DNA of 64,000 bases from DATAEG01 sp051001975 (GCA_051001975.1 JBPCMU010000047.1:1-64000), one strand, 5' to 3'. Positions 9,448 to 18,352 are shown, numbered from the stretch's first letter. The notes: a model not told the origin generated them from the sequence alone. Translations and numbers: made by a program.

Positions 9448-10740
9448 ATGCGTGACGCGGCCCTGCATCAACTGGTGCGTGAGGCCCTTGACCAGGCCCG
9501 TCCCGACGCGACCATCGCCGTGTTGCGCCCGCTGCTGGCCGAGCACCTGGACGTCAGCGAGGTCCGGCTGCTGCTCGCGAACTACCAACTGACGGCACTA
9601 CGACCCATCGAGGACCCCGAGGACCGGCAGGTGCTGCGTGACACCCCGCCCGGGCAGGCGTTCGAGACCCAGCAGCCGGTCACCAGGCCCGCGCCGGGGC
9701 AGGGCGTTCTCGTGTACCTGCCGGTCAGCATCCGCGGCGACCGGATCGGCGTTCTGCAGCTCGCCCTCCCGACCGACCCCGGGGCGAGCGGGCTTCGGGA
9801 GCTGAACGGGCTCGCCGTCGTCATCGCCCACGCGGTGCAGGCGGCCTCACGCCACACCGACGCGGTGCAACGGGCCGCCCGCTCGCAACGGCTCAGCCTC
9901 GCCGCCGAACTGCAATGGCAGCTGCTGCCCGGGCGAGGCTGCCAGGCCCCGGAGTACCAGCTCGCAGGGCACCTCGAACCGGCGTACCACGTCCGCGCCG
10001 ACAACTTCGACTGGTCCCAGGACGGGGATCAGCTCATGCTCAGCGTCACTGATGCTGCCCGTGCGGTGCAGGGGGCGTCTCTGCTGACCACGCTGGCCGT
10101 CACCGCGCTGCGCAACGCCCGCCGGGCCAGGCTCGGACCAGCCGACCAAGTCTGCCTGGCCGATCAGGCGATCTACGCCTACCACCAGGGCCGGGAGTAC
10201 CTCAGCACGCTGCTCGTACGGATCGACTTGAACACCGGACACGCCAGCGCCGTTCGCGCCGGCTCACCCCGCCTGTTCATCCTGCGCGACCACCATGTCC
10301 ACCAGCCCCGGTTGAGGGAGCAGGACCCACTGGGAATGTTCGAGGGCACCGACTACACCGAAGACTCCTTCAGCTTGGCGACCGGGGACCGGATGCTGTT
10401 GGTCTCCGACGGCGTCCACGCCGCCCGCTCGCCCACCCACGAACAGTTCGCCAACGGACGACTACCGCAGCTGCTGGCAGCCACCCGCCACCACTCGGTC
10501 GGAGCCGTGGTCCGCGCCATCATCGATGACCTCTTCGACCACCGCGACCTGGCAGAACTCGACGACGACGCCGCGGTCCTCTGCCTGGACTGGGCAGGCC
10601 CCGGTGAGGCGACCGTGGCCTCACCCGACCCGTCGGACTCAGCCGATGTCCCGGCCGAGCGCCCGGACGGCTCGCGGCCGCGGCTCGCCATCGTGACATC
10701 AGCGTCCACCGCGCGACACACCCGCCGTCGCGACACCTAG
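9448..10740 (+). CDS. PP2C-type serine phosphatase with GAF-like N-terminus (RsbU/SpoIIE type)
   Basis: A 430-residue cytoplasmic protein. The N-terminal 140 residues look like a GAF-type sensor (VLVYLPVSIRGDRIGVLQLAL). The linker helix LAAELQWQLLPG is the hallmark preceding SpoIIE/RsbU phosphatase domains. The phosphatase domain runs to about residue 395 and keeps GDRMLLVSDGVHAAR and the final DDDAAVLCLDW; the first acidic metal site reads ADNFDW rather than the usual GDWYD, so one metal ligand may be altered. Family members dephosphorylate anti-anti-sigma factors and switch on general stress sigma factors. The C-terminal 35 residues are a disordered tail. No anti-sigma partner is adjacent. 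Confidence 0.8.
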   Translation: MRDAALHQLVREALDQARPDATIAVLRPLLAEHLDVSEVRLLLANYQLTALRPIEDPEDRQVLRDTPPGQAFETQQPVTRPAPGQGVLVYLPVSIRGDRIGVLQLALPTDPGASGLRELNGLAVVIAHAVQAASRHTDAVQRAARSQRLSLAAELQWQLLPGRGCQAPEYQLAGHLEPAYHVRADNFDWSQDGDQLMLSVTDAARAVQGASLLTTLAVTALRNARRARLGPADQVCLADQAIYAYHQGREYLSTLLVRIDLNTGHASAVRAGSPRLFILRDHHVHQPRLREQDPLGMFEGTDYTEDSFSLATGDRMLLVSDGVHAARSPTHEQFANGRLPQLLAATRHHSVGAVVRAIIDDLFDHRDLAELDDDAAVLCLDWAGPGEATVASPDPSDSADVPAERPDGSRPRLAIVTSASTARHTRRRDT

Positions 10741-10753
10741 CCCGGCGTCGATC

Positions 10754-10777
10754 GCTGTCGCTCGGCAAGCCGACAGC
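10754..10777 (+). terminator. Hairpin after the phosphatase gene
   Basis: A 7-base stem (GCTGTCG ... CGACAGC) with a 10-base loop begins 13 bases after the phosphatase stop codon. There is no T-run, as is common for actinobacterial terminators. Confidence 0.4.
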
Positions 10778-10907
10778 CACTGGCCGGAGACCGGGTGCGC
10801 CGCAGACCAGGCGGTGCTTGGAGTACGTGCCCACGAGTTCCGCTGCGGGGCCCAACGAGCTACCCGTTAGGCCAGTCATTGCGCTTTTGGCCCGAGCCCC
10901 GATACTG

Positions 10908-10921
10908 TTGTCATACGGCAA
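10908..10921 (+). promoter_or_regulatory. Palindromic box C (TTGTCATACGGCAA)
   Basis: Identical 14-mer to the box at 3162, with GGCAAG-N-GTCG again 12 bases downstream. It lies 123 bases before the ATG of the hemerythrin relic, so the promoter appears conserved although its first gene is broken. Confidence 0.55.
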
Positions 10922-11044
10922 CTGTCATCGGCGGGCAAGTGTCGTCCGGGTCACCCCGCTTCCGCGGGTGCATATGCCCGCGCAGCGACAATCAGACCCG
11001 GAGCGGCGCGGTCCCGGCAGCCACATCGAAGGGTCAGGAAGCGC

Positions 11045-11335
11045 ATGGACATCACCGAACTCATAATGACCGACCATCACGAGCGGCGGCGAATGTTCGC
11101 GCGGCGCTCCGGGCGGGAGAAAAATCATGACGCCGGCTCCTCGGCTCCCAACGAGCGAGCCGATCGAGGTGACGCAGTTCCCCGCGCACTCGCCGCCGCC
11201 TCCGAACCTCGCCACGACGGCCTCTTACCACTACGTGTGGGCCCACCATGGTCCTGCCGCGCTGCAGGCCCTCGAGCCGTGTTCGCGGGAGGCGGGCTGG
11301 CTGCGTTGCACGTCCGCCGAGTCGAGTTCCTCTGA
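11045..11335 (+). pseudogene. Hemerythrin-domain protein relic
   Basis: The first 20 residues (MDITELIMTDHHERRRMFAR) match the usual start of actinobacterial hemerythrin HHE-domain proteins, including the first His pair. The frame then turns into arginine-rich sequence with no further helices or His/Glu iron ligands. The remaining three quarters of the gene is missing or scrambled. A minus-strand frame and the plus frame at 11127-11510 were checked and do not restore it. The intact hemerythrin-domain gene at 59723 is a separate copy. Confidence 0.6.
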
Positions 11336-11487
11336 TTTCGGGGCGGCGGTCGCTCCGGACCCAGTCATCGATCGCAGCGCCACGTCCAACTCGACATCCT
11401 TCCTGATGAGCGGCAGTCCTCGCGACGGTCTTGGCACTAGCCCCTCGCGACGCAAGCCCATCGACGGGTCCAGCGAGGTGAGCTCTG

Positions 11488-11766
11488 ATGGCACTGAAAC
11501 CGGGCAGTGAAGCACCGGGCACCGGCGAACCGGAGGATTACGCCCGAGATCATCCGGACGAGTCGCCGGCTCAATGGGGTTGGCATGCGGAATGGGGCCG
11601 AGATGCCCGCATTGCCGGCTGGGTCGTGGCCGCAATTGTGGTGCTGATGACCACGGCGACCAATTACCAGTTCGAGTACCGCCTCACCCTCTGGGTGATC
11701 GCAGCGCTGATGGTGTCGATGCTGCTGCTTGACCGCCACCGGCGACGCAACCGGTGGCGCAAGTAA
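11488..11766 (+). CDS. DUF2631 small membrane protein
   Basis: A 92-residue protein. The N-terminal 30 residues are acidic with the DUF2631 pattern HPDESPAQWGWHAEWGRDARIAGW. Two hydrophobic segments follow (about residues 44-56 and 66-80), then a basic tail (DRHRRRNRWRK) that would face the cytoplasm. DUF2631 proteins are confined to actinomycetes and have no known function. It follows the hemerythrin relic and may belong to the transcript that starts near 10920. ATG 11488 follows the GAGGTGAG ribosome site. Confidence 0.8.
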   Translation: MALKPGSEAPGTGEPEDYARDHPDESPAQWGWHAEWGRDARIAGWVVAAIVVLMTTATNYQFEYRLTLWVIAALMVSMLLLDRHRRRNRWRK

Positions 11767-11893
11767 CGGCCCTGCTCACCGCCACAGTGAGCGACACGCA
11801 GCTGGCGCTCGCCGGGCGGCCCAGCTCCTCCCGCGCAGGCCGCCTGCGGGTCGGCGTCCCGCAGGCGACCGACAAGGTCATGAGGTGGTGTTC

Positions 11894-13480
11894 ATGAGGG
11901 GCCCGGATGCCGTCGTCATCGGCGCCGGCCACAACGGGTTGGTCGCGGCGAACGTGCTGGCCGATGCCGGGTGGGACGTGCTGGTCTGCGAAGCGACCGG
12001 ACACGTAGGTGGCGCGGTGCGTTCGGCGCAGCCGATCACGCCGGGGTTCACAGTGGATCTGTTCAGCGCATTTTACCCCCTGGCCGCGGCCTCGCCCGTG
12101 CTCGCCGACCTCGACTTGGACGCCTACGGGCTGCGATGGTCGCATCCGCCGGCAGTGTTAGCCCACGTGTTTGCGGATGACCGGTGCGCGGTCCTGTCGC
12201 GGGATCGCGAGGTCACCGCGCACTCGGTGAGCCAGTTCGCGTCCGGGGACGGCGCGGCGTGGATGAGATTGGCCGAGCAGTGGGACCGGATCGGCGAGGA
12301 CGTCGTGCGAGCGCTGTTTCGCCCGTTCCCGCCGATCCGGCCGGCGGCGCACCTGGCCAGAACGCTCGGGCTGGGCGATGCTGCAAGGCTCGCGCGGACG
12401 GCGCTGCTGCCAGCGCGCCGCCTCGGCACCGAACGGTTCGACGGCGCTGGGGCGGCGATGCTGATCGCGGGCAGCGCGATGCACGCCGACGTGCCAACAG
12501 ACAGCAGTGGCAGCGGGGCGTTCGGCTGGCTGCTGACCATGCTCGGTCAGAGCGTCGGCTGGCCGGTGCCCCGCGGGGGAGCGGGCCAACTCAGTGCGGC
12601 GCTGGTGCGGCGGCTGACCGCCAAAGGCGGGCAGATCAGGACCGAGGCCGAAGTGGCCCGGGTCCTCATCGAGCGGGGCAGCGCGGTCGGGGTGGCGCTG
12701 GAGTCAGGGGAGACGGTCCGTGCTCGCCGCGCCGTGCTCGCCGACGTGAACGCGCCGGCGCTGTTCGGTGGGCTGGTGGGGCACGAGCGGCTGCCGGCAC
12801 GCTTCGTCGACGATTTGCACAACTTCCAGTGGGACACCCCGACGCTGAAGATCGATTGGGCGTTACGCGCACCGATCGGCTGGACGGCTGGGGACGCCCG
12901 CCGGGCGGGGACCGTTCAACTCGGCGCGGACATGGACGGTTTGACGTCCTACTCCGCGTCGCTGACCCGGGGAGAGGTTCCCGAGCGCCCTTTCATCGTA
13001 TTGGGCCAGATGACCACGGCCGATGCCAGCCGCTCACCGGCCGGCACGGAATCAGCGTGGGGCTACACCCATCTACCCATTGGGCGTCACCTGTCGTCCA
13101 GCGACATCGACCGGCACGCCGAACTGATCGAACGCACCGTGGAACGGCAGGCGCCCGGCTTCATCGACAGCATCCTGGATCGGGTCGTGCAATCGCCGGC
13201 GAGGCTGGAGCAGCAGAACCCGAACCTGGTCCATGGCGCGATCAACGGCGGCACCTCCCATCTGCATCAACAGCTCATCTTCCGCCCGGCCGTTGGACTG
13301 GGTGGCGCCGCGACACCGGTCGATCGACTCTTTCTGGCCGGATCCTCGGCGCATCCCGGCGGCGGGGTCCACGGCGGTCCGGGGTCCAACGCCGCACGGG
13401 CCGCGCTGCTGCGCGCGGGCCGGCTGGGCTGGGCAACGCGTCAGGTCAGCGCCGAGCTGATGAGGCGGCTCTACCGGTGA
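11894..13480 (+). CDS. Phytoene dehydrogenase-like FAD oxidoreductase
   Basis: A 528-residue flavoprotein of the phytoene desaturase/CrtI-like group. The N-terminal dinucleotide fold is AVVIGAGHNGLVAANVLADAG followed by the Glu of the second strand (VCEATGHVGG). The mid-section has GGAGQLSAALVRRL, and the C-terminal FAD region reads LFLAGSSAHPGGGVHGGPGSNAARAAL. CrtI relatives desaturate or isomerise polyenes, but many actinobacterial members of this subgroup act on unknown substrates, and no other carotenoid gene is in the window. The start at ATG 11894 has a GAGGTG site 7 bases upstream; GTG codons at 11885 and 11888 are alternatives. The next MFS gene overlaps its stop (GTGA). Confidence 0.8.
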   Translation: MRGPDAVVIGAGHNGLVAANVLADAGWDVLVCEATGHVGGAVRSAQPITPGFTVDLFSAFYPLAAASPVLADLDLDAYGLRWSHPPAVLAHVFADDRCAVLSRDREVTAHSVSQFASGDGAAWMRLAEQWDRIGEDVVRALFRPFPPIRPAAHLARTLGLGDAARLARTALLPARRLGTERFDGAGAAMLIAGSAMHADVPTDSSGSGAFGWLLTMLGQSVGWPVPRGGAGQLSAALVRRLTAKGGQIRTEAEVARVLIERGSAVGVALESGETVRARRAVLADVNAPALFGGLVGHERLPARFVDDLHNFQWDTPTLKIDWALRAPIGWTAGDARRAGTVQLGADMDGLTSYSASLTRGEVPERPFIVLGQMTTADASRSPAGTESAWGYTHLPIGRHLSSSDIDRHAELIERTVERQAPGFIDSILDRVVQSPARLEQQNPNLVHGAINGGTSHLHQQLIFRPAVGLGGAATPVDRLFLAGSSAHPGGGVHGGPGSNAARAALLRAGRLGWATRQVSAELMRRLYR

Positions 13481-15000
13481 CCGCCGGGTATCCCCATCGC
13501 CCGAGGAGACGAAGATGGGGCGGACGCGCCAGTGCCGTGCCGGCCGTCCTGTGGCGCCGTCTGCAGGACGCGGTCGGCGGCGCGGCTCGTCTGCGAGTGG
13601 TCGTGTTGTTGGCGGCCGTCCTGGCCTTGACCAGCGCCGATCAGGCCACGGTCGGGGCGATGGCCGGGCAACTCCGCAGTTCATTGGCTATCGACAACAC
13701 GGACATTGGGCTGCTGGTCACCGCCTCGGGTGCGGTGGGGGTGCTCACGACGCTGCCCTTCGGATGGCTGGCCGACCGAACCAACCGGGTGCTGCTCCTC
13801 GTGGCCAGCATCGTGGTCTGGAGCGCCGCCATGCTGGCCAGTAGCGCCGCCCAGTCCTTCGAGGCGCTGCTGCTCTCACGCCTGGCGCTGGGATCAGTGA
13901 TCGCCGCTGGCGGCCCTATTGTGGCTTCCCTGATCGGCGACCTGTTCGCGCCCGCCGAACGCGGGCGGATCTATGGATTCATCTTGACCGGTGAACTGCT
14001 CGGGGCTGGCTTTGGGCTGCTGGTCAGCGGTGACCTGGCCGCCCTGTGGACCTGGCGGGCGTCATTCGCGCTGCTCGCGATCTTTGGTCTCGCCCTGGCC
14101 TACGCTCTGCAGCGCCTGCTCAGCGAGCCTCAACGCGGCGGAGCGAGCCGGCTCCCCACCCCCGCCAGAATGCGGTCGTCGGAGCGCTCGAATGAGCAGG
14201 CCAGGGAATCGGCGCCTGCTCTGGTCGGTGAGGTCCAGCGGGCCGGGGTCGCGCCCGGAGCCGGCCGATTCACTGCGCGGTCTGCGCAGAGTGAGACTCT
14301 GTGGTGGGCGGTCCGCTCGGTGTTGTCGGTCCGTACGAACGTCGTGCTGATTGCGGCGTCGTCGTTGGGCTACTTCTTCTACGGAGGCCTGCAAACGTTC
14401 GCGGTGATGTTCGCGAAGGCCCGCTTCGGCCTCAATCAGGGCGAAGCTAGCGCTCTCCTCCTTGTTGTCGGCGTAGGCGCCGTGGCCGGGATCTTGCTCG
14501 CCGGGCGGCTCAGCGACTGGCTCATCTCACGACACCACGTGAGCGCGCGACCAGCCGTGGCCGCCGCCTGCTATCTGCTGGCCGTAGCCATGTTCCTACC
14601 CGCTCTGCTGGTCTCCTCCCTGCTGGTCGCTGTGCCGATACTGTTCGTGGCCGTCATAGGCGTCGGCGGCGCCAACCCCGCGCTGGACGCCGCCCGTTTG
14701 GACGTCATGCCGTCGCGGTTGTGGGGCCGGGCCGAGAGCGTGCGCACCGTGCTCCGAACGACTCTCCAATCCGGCGCTCCGCTGGTGTTCGGGTGGACCT
14801 CGACCCAACTCGGCGGCGCCAGAGGCGCAGGGATTGGAAACCCGGACTCGGCTCAGCCGCCCGGCGCGCTCGGTCTCGACCGAACCTTCCTGATCATGCT
14901 GATCCCGCTGCTAGTAGCTGCCGCCTTGCTGGCATTCGCCGCCCGCCGCACTTACCCGAGTGATGTGGCCAAAGCCCTGGCTACCGAGACGCGGCCGTGA
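13477..15000 (+). CDS. MFS transporter coupled to the oxidoreductase gene
   Basis: A membrane transporter of about 507 residues with two six-helix halves joined by a charged loop (residues about 225-285, rich in Arg, Ser and Glu). DRTNRVLLLVASIVVWSAAML matches the motif between helices 2 and 3, and LSDWLISRHH the repeat in the second half. GTG 13477 overlaps the previous stop codon as GTGA; GTG 13537 is an alternative start. An ATG at 13515 has the better ribosome site (GAGGAG) but is in another frame, so a small indel near the N-terminus is possible. The substrate is unknown; coupling to the CrtI-like gene suggests export or uptake of its product or substrate. Confidence 0.75.
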   Translation: MTAGYPHRPRRRRWGGRASAVPAVLWRRLQDAVGGAARLRVVVLLAAVLALTSADQATVGAMAGQLRSSLAIDNTDIGLLVTASGAVGVLTTLPFGWLADRTNRVLLLVASIVVWSAAMLASSAAQSFEALLLSRLALGSVIAAGGPIVASLIGDLFAPAERGRIYGFILTGELLGAGFGLLVSGDLAALWTWRASFALLAIFGLALAYALQRLLSEPQRGGASRLPTPARMRSSERSNEQARESAPALVGEVQRAGVAPGAGRFTARSAQSETLWWAVRSVLSVRTNVVLIAASSLGYFFYGGLQTFAVMFAKARFGLNQGEASALLLVVGVGAVAGILLAGRLSDWLISRHHVSARPAVAAACYLLAVAMFLPALLVSSLLVAVPILFVAVIGVGGANPALDAARLDVMPSRLWGRAESVRTVLRTTLQSGAPLVFGWTSTQLGGARGAGIGNPDSAQPPGALGLDRTFLIMLIPLLVAAALLAFAARRTYPSDVAKALATETRP

Positions 15001-15246
15001 TCCACCCCGCCCGGCTCCACCACAGTCCGTCCGATTACGCCGATGATCGGGATCGACGGGGGCCTCCCGCGAGGAGACGGCACGCCACGCGCTGTTGGTC
15101 AAGCCTGCGGGCGGTCGTGTCGGAGTGACCAACGCGGTCTGCACAATGGTGCGGCTCGCCCGGCACGGGCCGGCAGCATGGCACCGGCCGACGGGCTTTG
15201 CCATCGAGGGCGGCCCGTTGCGACTTGTGAACGCCCGGGTGTACGT
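15001..15246. other. Intergenic region upstream of box D
   Basis: No gene supported. The stretch between the MFS stop and the small gene at 15362 holds only the palindromic box at 15247. Confidence 0.5.
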
Positions 15247-15260
15247 TTGTCGAACGACAA
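15247..15260 (+). promoter_or_regulatory. Palindromic box D (TTGTCGAACGACAA)
   Basis: A perfect 14-base palindrome (TTGTCGA/ACGACAA reads the same on both strands apart from the central pair), the most symmetric of the four boxes. It lies 101 bases before ATG 15362, and GGCA is found 12 bases downstream as at boxes A and C. Confidence 0.55.
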
Positions 15261-15361
15261 CGATCGCTGTTCGGCACTCGAGGCGCCGGGATGCGTTGTC
15301 CGGCGGCTGGGATCGAGGCGAGTCTGCGCCGGGCCGCTGCGCGTGAAGAAGAGAGGACCGA

Positions 15362-15550
15362 ATGACCCCCGAAGAGTTTGCGCAACTGACAACGGAGTAC
15401 GTGGCAGCGACGAAGGCGCGACTGAAGTCGATCCGGCCGGACCTGGCCGCCACCCCAGAGGCGGTGGCGACCTACCGCCAGTGCGCCGATAAGGAATGGG
15501 AACTCGGCCAGGCGTGGGACACCGAGATGCTTCGCGCCAGCCAAAGCTGA
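15362..15550 (+). CDS. Small helical protein upstream of the ThDP enzyme
   Basis: A 62-residue soluble protein, mostly predicted helix, with alternating charged residues (TPEEFAQLTTEYVAATKARLKSI; KEWELGQAWDTEMLRA). No family recognised. A strong ribosome site (GAGAGG) precedes ATG 15362. It is first in the transcript downstream of box D and 120 bases before the PoxB-like gene, so it may be a small regulator or partner of that enzyme. Confidence 0.65.
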   Translation: MTPEEFAQLTTEYVAATKARLKSIRPDLAATPEAVATYRQCADKEWELGQAWDTEMLRASQS

Positions 15551-15670
15551 GCGCACCCGCCGACCAAGTGAGTGCGGAGGTCGCCGCGAAGCCTGGTCAT
15601 GGTGGACGTGCTGCGAGGCAGGTTGTGCCGCATCCGCGTACACCAAACTCGCACGGATTGGGAGAGACTG

Positions 15671-17464
15671 ATGGCATCGCAGAACGTCGCCGACTACGTG
15701 CTCGAGCGGTTGCGCGAGTGGGGGGTCGAGAAGGTCTTCGCGTTCCCGGGTGACGGCATCAACGGGATCCTCGCCGCCTGGGGCCGCGCGGACAACCACC
15801 CCCAGTTCATCCAGTCCCGCCACGAGGAAATGAGCGCGTTCGAGGCCGTCGGGTACGCGAAGTTCTCCGGACGGATCGGCGTGTGCATGGCGACCTCCGG
15901 GCCTGGCGCTGTGCATCTGCTCAACGGCCTCTACGACGCCAAACTCGATCACGTCCCGGTGGTGGCCATCGTCGGGCAGACCAACCGGTCGGCGATGGGC
16001 GGGTCCTACCAGCAGGAAATCGACCTGCTGAGCCTGTTCAAGGATGTCGCCAGCGAGTACTTGCAGATGGTCACCGTCCCCGAACAGCTGCCCAACGTGC
16101 TGGACCGCGCGATCCGTATCGCCCTGGCCGAGCGGGCCCCCACAGCGATCATCATCCCCGCCGACGTGCAGGAGCTCGACTACTCGCCCCCCACACACGA
16201 GTTCAAGATGGTGCCCTCCAGCACCGGCGTCGAGTGGCCGTCCACGGTGGCCGACGACAAGGCCGTCGCCCGCGCCGCCGAGCTGCTCAACGCCGGCAGC
16301 AAGGTCGCGATCCTGGCCGGCTCCGGCGCCCGCGGCGCCCGCGCCGAACTTCAACAGGTCGCCGAGCTGCTCGGCGCCGGCATCGCGAAACCGCTTCTGG
16401 GCAAGGACGTGCTCTCCGACGAGCTGCCCTACGTCACCGGATCGATCGGGCTGCTGGGCACCCGCCCCAGTTACGAAATGATGATGGACTGCGACACGCT
16501 GCTCACCGTCGGCTCCAGCTTCCCCTACACCCAATTCCTGCCCGAGTTCGACCAAGCCCGAGCCGTGCAGATCGACATCGACGCCAAGTACATCGGAATG
16601 CGCTACCCCTACGAGGTCAACCTCGTCGGCGACGCCGCCGCCACCCTGCGCGCCCTCATCCCGCACCTGACCCGCAAGGACGACCGCTCCTGGCGGGAGA
16701 AGATCGAATCCAACGTGGCCCGGTGGTGGGAAGTGATGGCCGCAGAAGCCAGCGTGTCGGCCGAACCGGTCAACCCGCAACGGCTTTTCTCCGAGCTGTC
16801 CTCCCGGTTGCCCGACAACGCCATCATCACCGCCGACTCCGGCTCCTCCGCCAACTGGTACGCCCGGCAGCTGAAGTTCCGCGGTGACATGCGCGGTTCG
16901 CTGTCCGGGAACCTCGCGACCATGGGCCCCGGCGTCCCCTACGGAATCGGCGCAAAGTTCGGCTGCCCGGGCCGGCCCGCGATCGTGTTCGCCGGCGACG
17001 GCGCGATGCAGATGAACGGCATGGCCGAGCTGATCACCATCAAGCACTACTGGCAGCAGTGGAGCGACCCCCGGCTGATCATCGCGGTGCTGCACAACAA
17101 TGACCTCAATCAGGTCACCTGGGAGCTGCGGGCGATGGCGGGCTCGCCGAAGTTCGCTGAGTCCCAGACGCTGCCCGATGTCGACTTCGCCGCGTTCGCG
17201 GCCAGCCTGGGCCTGCAGGGCATCACGGTGACCGACCCCGAGGATATCGGACCGGCCTGGGACCGAGCCTTGGCGGCGGATCGGCCCACGCTGATCGACG
17301 TTCACACCGACCCGAACGTGCCGCCCATTCCGCCGCACGCGACCTTCGCGCAGATGAAGTCCGCCGCCACGGCGATGCTCAAGGGCGATGAGGACGCGTG
17401 GGGCATCGTCAAGGAAGGCGTCAAGACGAAAGCTCAGGAGTTCCTGCCGCACAAAGGAGACTGA
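15671..17464 (+). CDS. Thiamine diphosphate-dependent pyruvate oxidase/dehydrogenase (PoxB-like)
   Basis: A 597-residue ThDP enzyme with the usual three domains: PYR domain with the catalytic Glu in SRHEEMSAFEAVGYAK, a central domain (about residues 190-330), and PP domain with the ThDP/metal motif GDGAMQMNGMAELI ending HNNDLN. The sequence is closest in feel to pyruvate dehydrogenase (quinone)/pyruvate oxidase rather than acetolactate synthase, because the FAD-domain and C-terminal tail (KGDEDAWGIVKEGVKTKAQEF) fit that group. Such enzymes decarboxylate pyruvate to acetate and pass electrons to quinone at the membrane, often under stress. ATG 15671 follows GGAGAG. The gene lies behind the box at 15247. 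Confidence 0.85.
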   Translation: MASQNVADYVLERLREWGVEKVFAFPGDGINGILAAWGRADNHPQFIQSRHEEMSAFEAVGYAKFSGRIGVCMATSGPGAVHLLNGLYDAKLDHVPVVAIVGQTNRSAMGGSYQQEIDLLSLFKDVASEYLQMVTVPEQLPNVLDRAIRIALAERAPTAIIIPADVQELDYSPPTHEFKMVPSSTGVEWPSTVADDKAVARAAELLNAGSKVAILAGSGARGARAELQQVAELLGAGIAKPLLGKDVLSDELPYVTGSIGLLGTRPSYEMMMDCDTLLTVGSSFPYTQFLPEFDQARAVQIDIDAKYIGMRYPYEVNLVGDAAATLRALIPHLTRKDDRSWREKIESNVARWWEVMAAEASVSAEPVNPQRLFSELSSRLPDNAIITADSGSSANWYARQLKFRGDMRGSLSGNLATMGPGVPYGIGAKFGCPGRPAIVFAGDGAMQMNGMAELITIKHYWQQWSDPRLIIAVLHNNDLNQVTWELRAMAGSPKFAESQTLPDVDFAAFAASLGLQGITVTDPEDIGPAWDRALAADRPTLIDVHTDPNVPPIPPHATFAQMKSAATAMLKGDEDAWGIVKEGVKTKAQEFLPHKGD

Positions 17465-17862
17465 GCTGTGGAACGTCCAGCACGGCGGATCCGGGGACGA
17501 TGATGCGACTGTCACGTGCGCAAGTTCGCGGTGAGATGGAGGCGTCATCCGCGACCGAAGCATCGACCTCCAGCTCACGCCCGGCGATGGTGATGACCCC
17601 ACGCGACGCGGTCCTCGTAGGTGCAGGTGACAACCTGACCGGCCATCGTGGCAGTCCAGTCGTGGGGGTGGGCTCCTGTTGGAATATCAACTGGCATCGC
17701 CATGGCGACTCCGCCTTGTGGATCTTGGATGTGCACACATGCCCCGTGCAGCGGGCGCCGGACCAAAGTCAAGGTGAGATGGCAGACGCGCTGCAGGTCC
17801 AGGCTTGCCACGTCCAGTCCGCGCCGAGTGTCAACGCACAGCGGCGTCCGCTAGCCGCCCGC
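17465..17862. other. Degenerate intergenic DNA
   Basis: No intact gene. On the minus strand, two overlapping frames near 17421-17811 read like one protein if a one-base shift is allowed near 17605 (TMAGQVVTCTYEDRVAWG then VITIAGRELEVDASVADD), but no family is recognised. Confidence 0.35.
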
Positions 17863-17946
17863 CTGCTGTTCGACCACGACACCGGTATCATCTCCGGCGC
17901 GTTGCTCTACATCAAGACCGACCTGCACGCCGGATCGTTCGCCCAG
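17863..17946 (+). pseudogene. Fragment of a sugar-porter MFS gene
   Basis: The peptide FDHDTGIISGALLYIKTDLH is the conserved first-helix signature of the MFS sugar-porter family. Only about 28 codons are recognisable; sequence on either side does not continue the protein. A deletion relic. Confidence 0.6.
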
Positions 17947-18149
17947 CTGCTCGGCAGCCCGGTGATCGTCGGGACGCCCCGATGGGCCCAGCCGGGTCTT
18001 GTCCGGACGGTCCCCTCGACAGACTCGACCTTCGGCGAGCGTCGCCGCGGGTTGGCGCACTGCGGCTCCCAATGCTTTCGTCGGCCGCCACGCCGATTCA
18101 ACGGCAGGCCTTGCACACGCCGGCCACTACACAAAATGATGAGGAGTTG

Positions 18150-18347
18150 ATGATGGCGACGGTGAACATTGTTGGTGCCGGTCATCCGCGTGACCCGTTT
18201 CAGGTCCAGATCCTTATGGGGGAGAACGATCTGGACGACGCCCGGTCGGCCCCCGGCCTGATCCTCGACCCTCCGCAAATGGGCTACGACGCCGACCCCC
18301 AGATTCGGTCGATAATCATTCACTGGGCGGATGCATCCGCCCAGTGA
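18150..18347 (+). CDS. Short protein of unknown function ending in a palindrome
   Basis: A 65-residue frame with a good ribosome site (GAGGAG) before ATG 18150. The sequence (ATVNIVGAGHPRDPFQVQIL ... DDARSAPGLILDP) resembles no family I know. Its last dozen codons lie inside a 38-base perfect palindrome, so the same terminal peptide is encoded on both strands; the original C-terminus has probably been replaced by that structure. Confidence 0.45.
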   Translation: MMATVNIVGAGHPRDPFQVQILMGENDLDDARSAPGLILDPPQMGYDADPQIRSIIIHWADASAQ

Positions 18348-18352
18348 ATGAT
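18315..18352. repeat. Perfect 38-base palindrome
   Basis: The 19 bases ATCATTCACTGGGCGGATG are followed at once by their reverse complement, with no loop. It covers the stop codon of the small gene at 18150. It could act as a bidirectional terminator, a replication or recombination hot spot, or be an assembly artefact. There is no T-run. Confidence 0.8.

Noticed and set aside
12184..13476. N-terminal extension of the MFS frame over the oxidoreductase gene
   Set aside because: The frame is open because of GC bias. Its residues are Arg/Gly-rich shadow sequence of the CrtI-like gene, and the MFS protein begins near 13477-13537.
15035..17602. 855-codon open frame antisense to the PoxB-like gene
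   Set aside because: His/Asp/Val-rich composition typical of antisense to a high-GC gene; the plus strand has complete ThDP-enzyme motifs.
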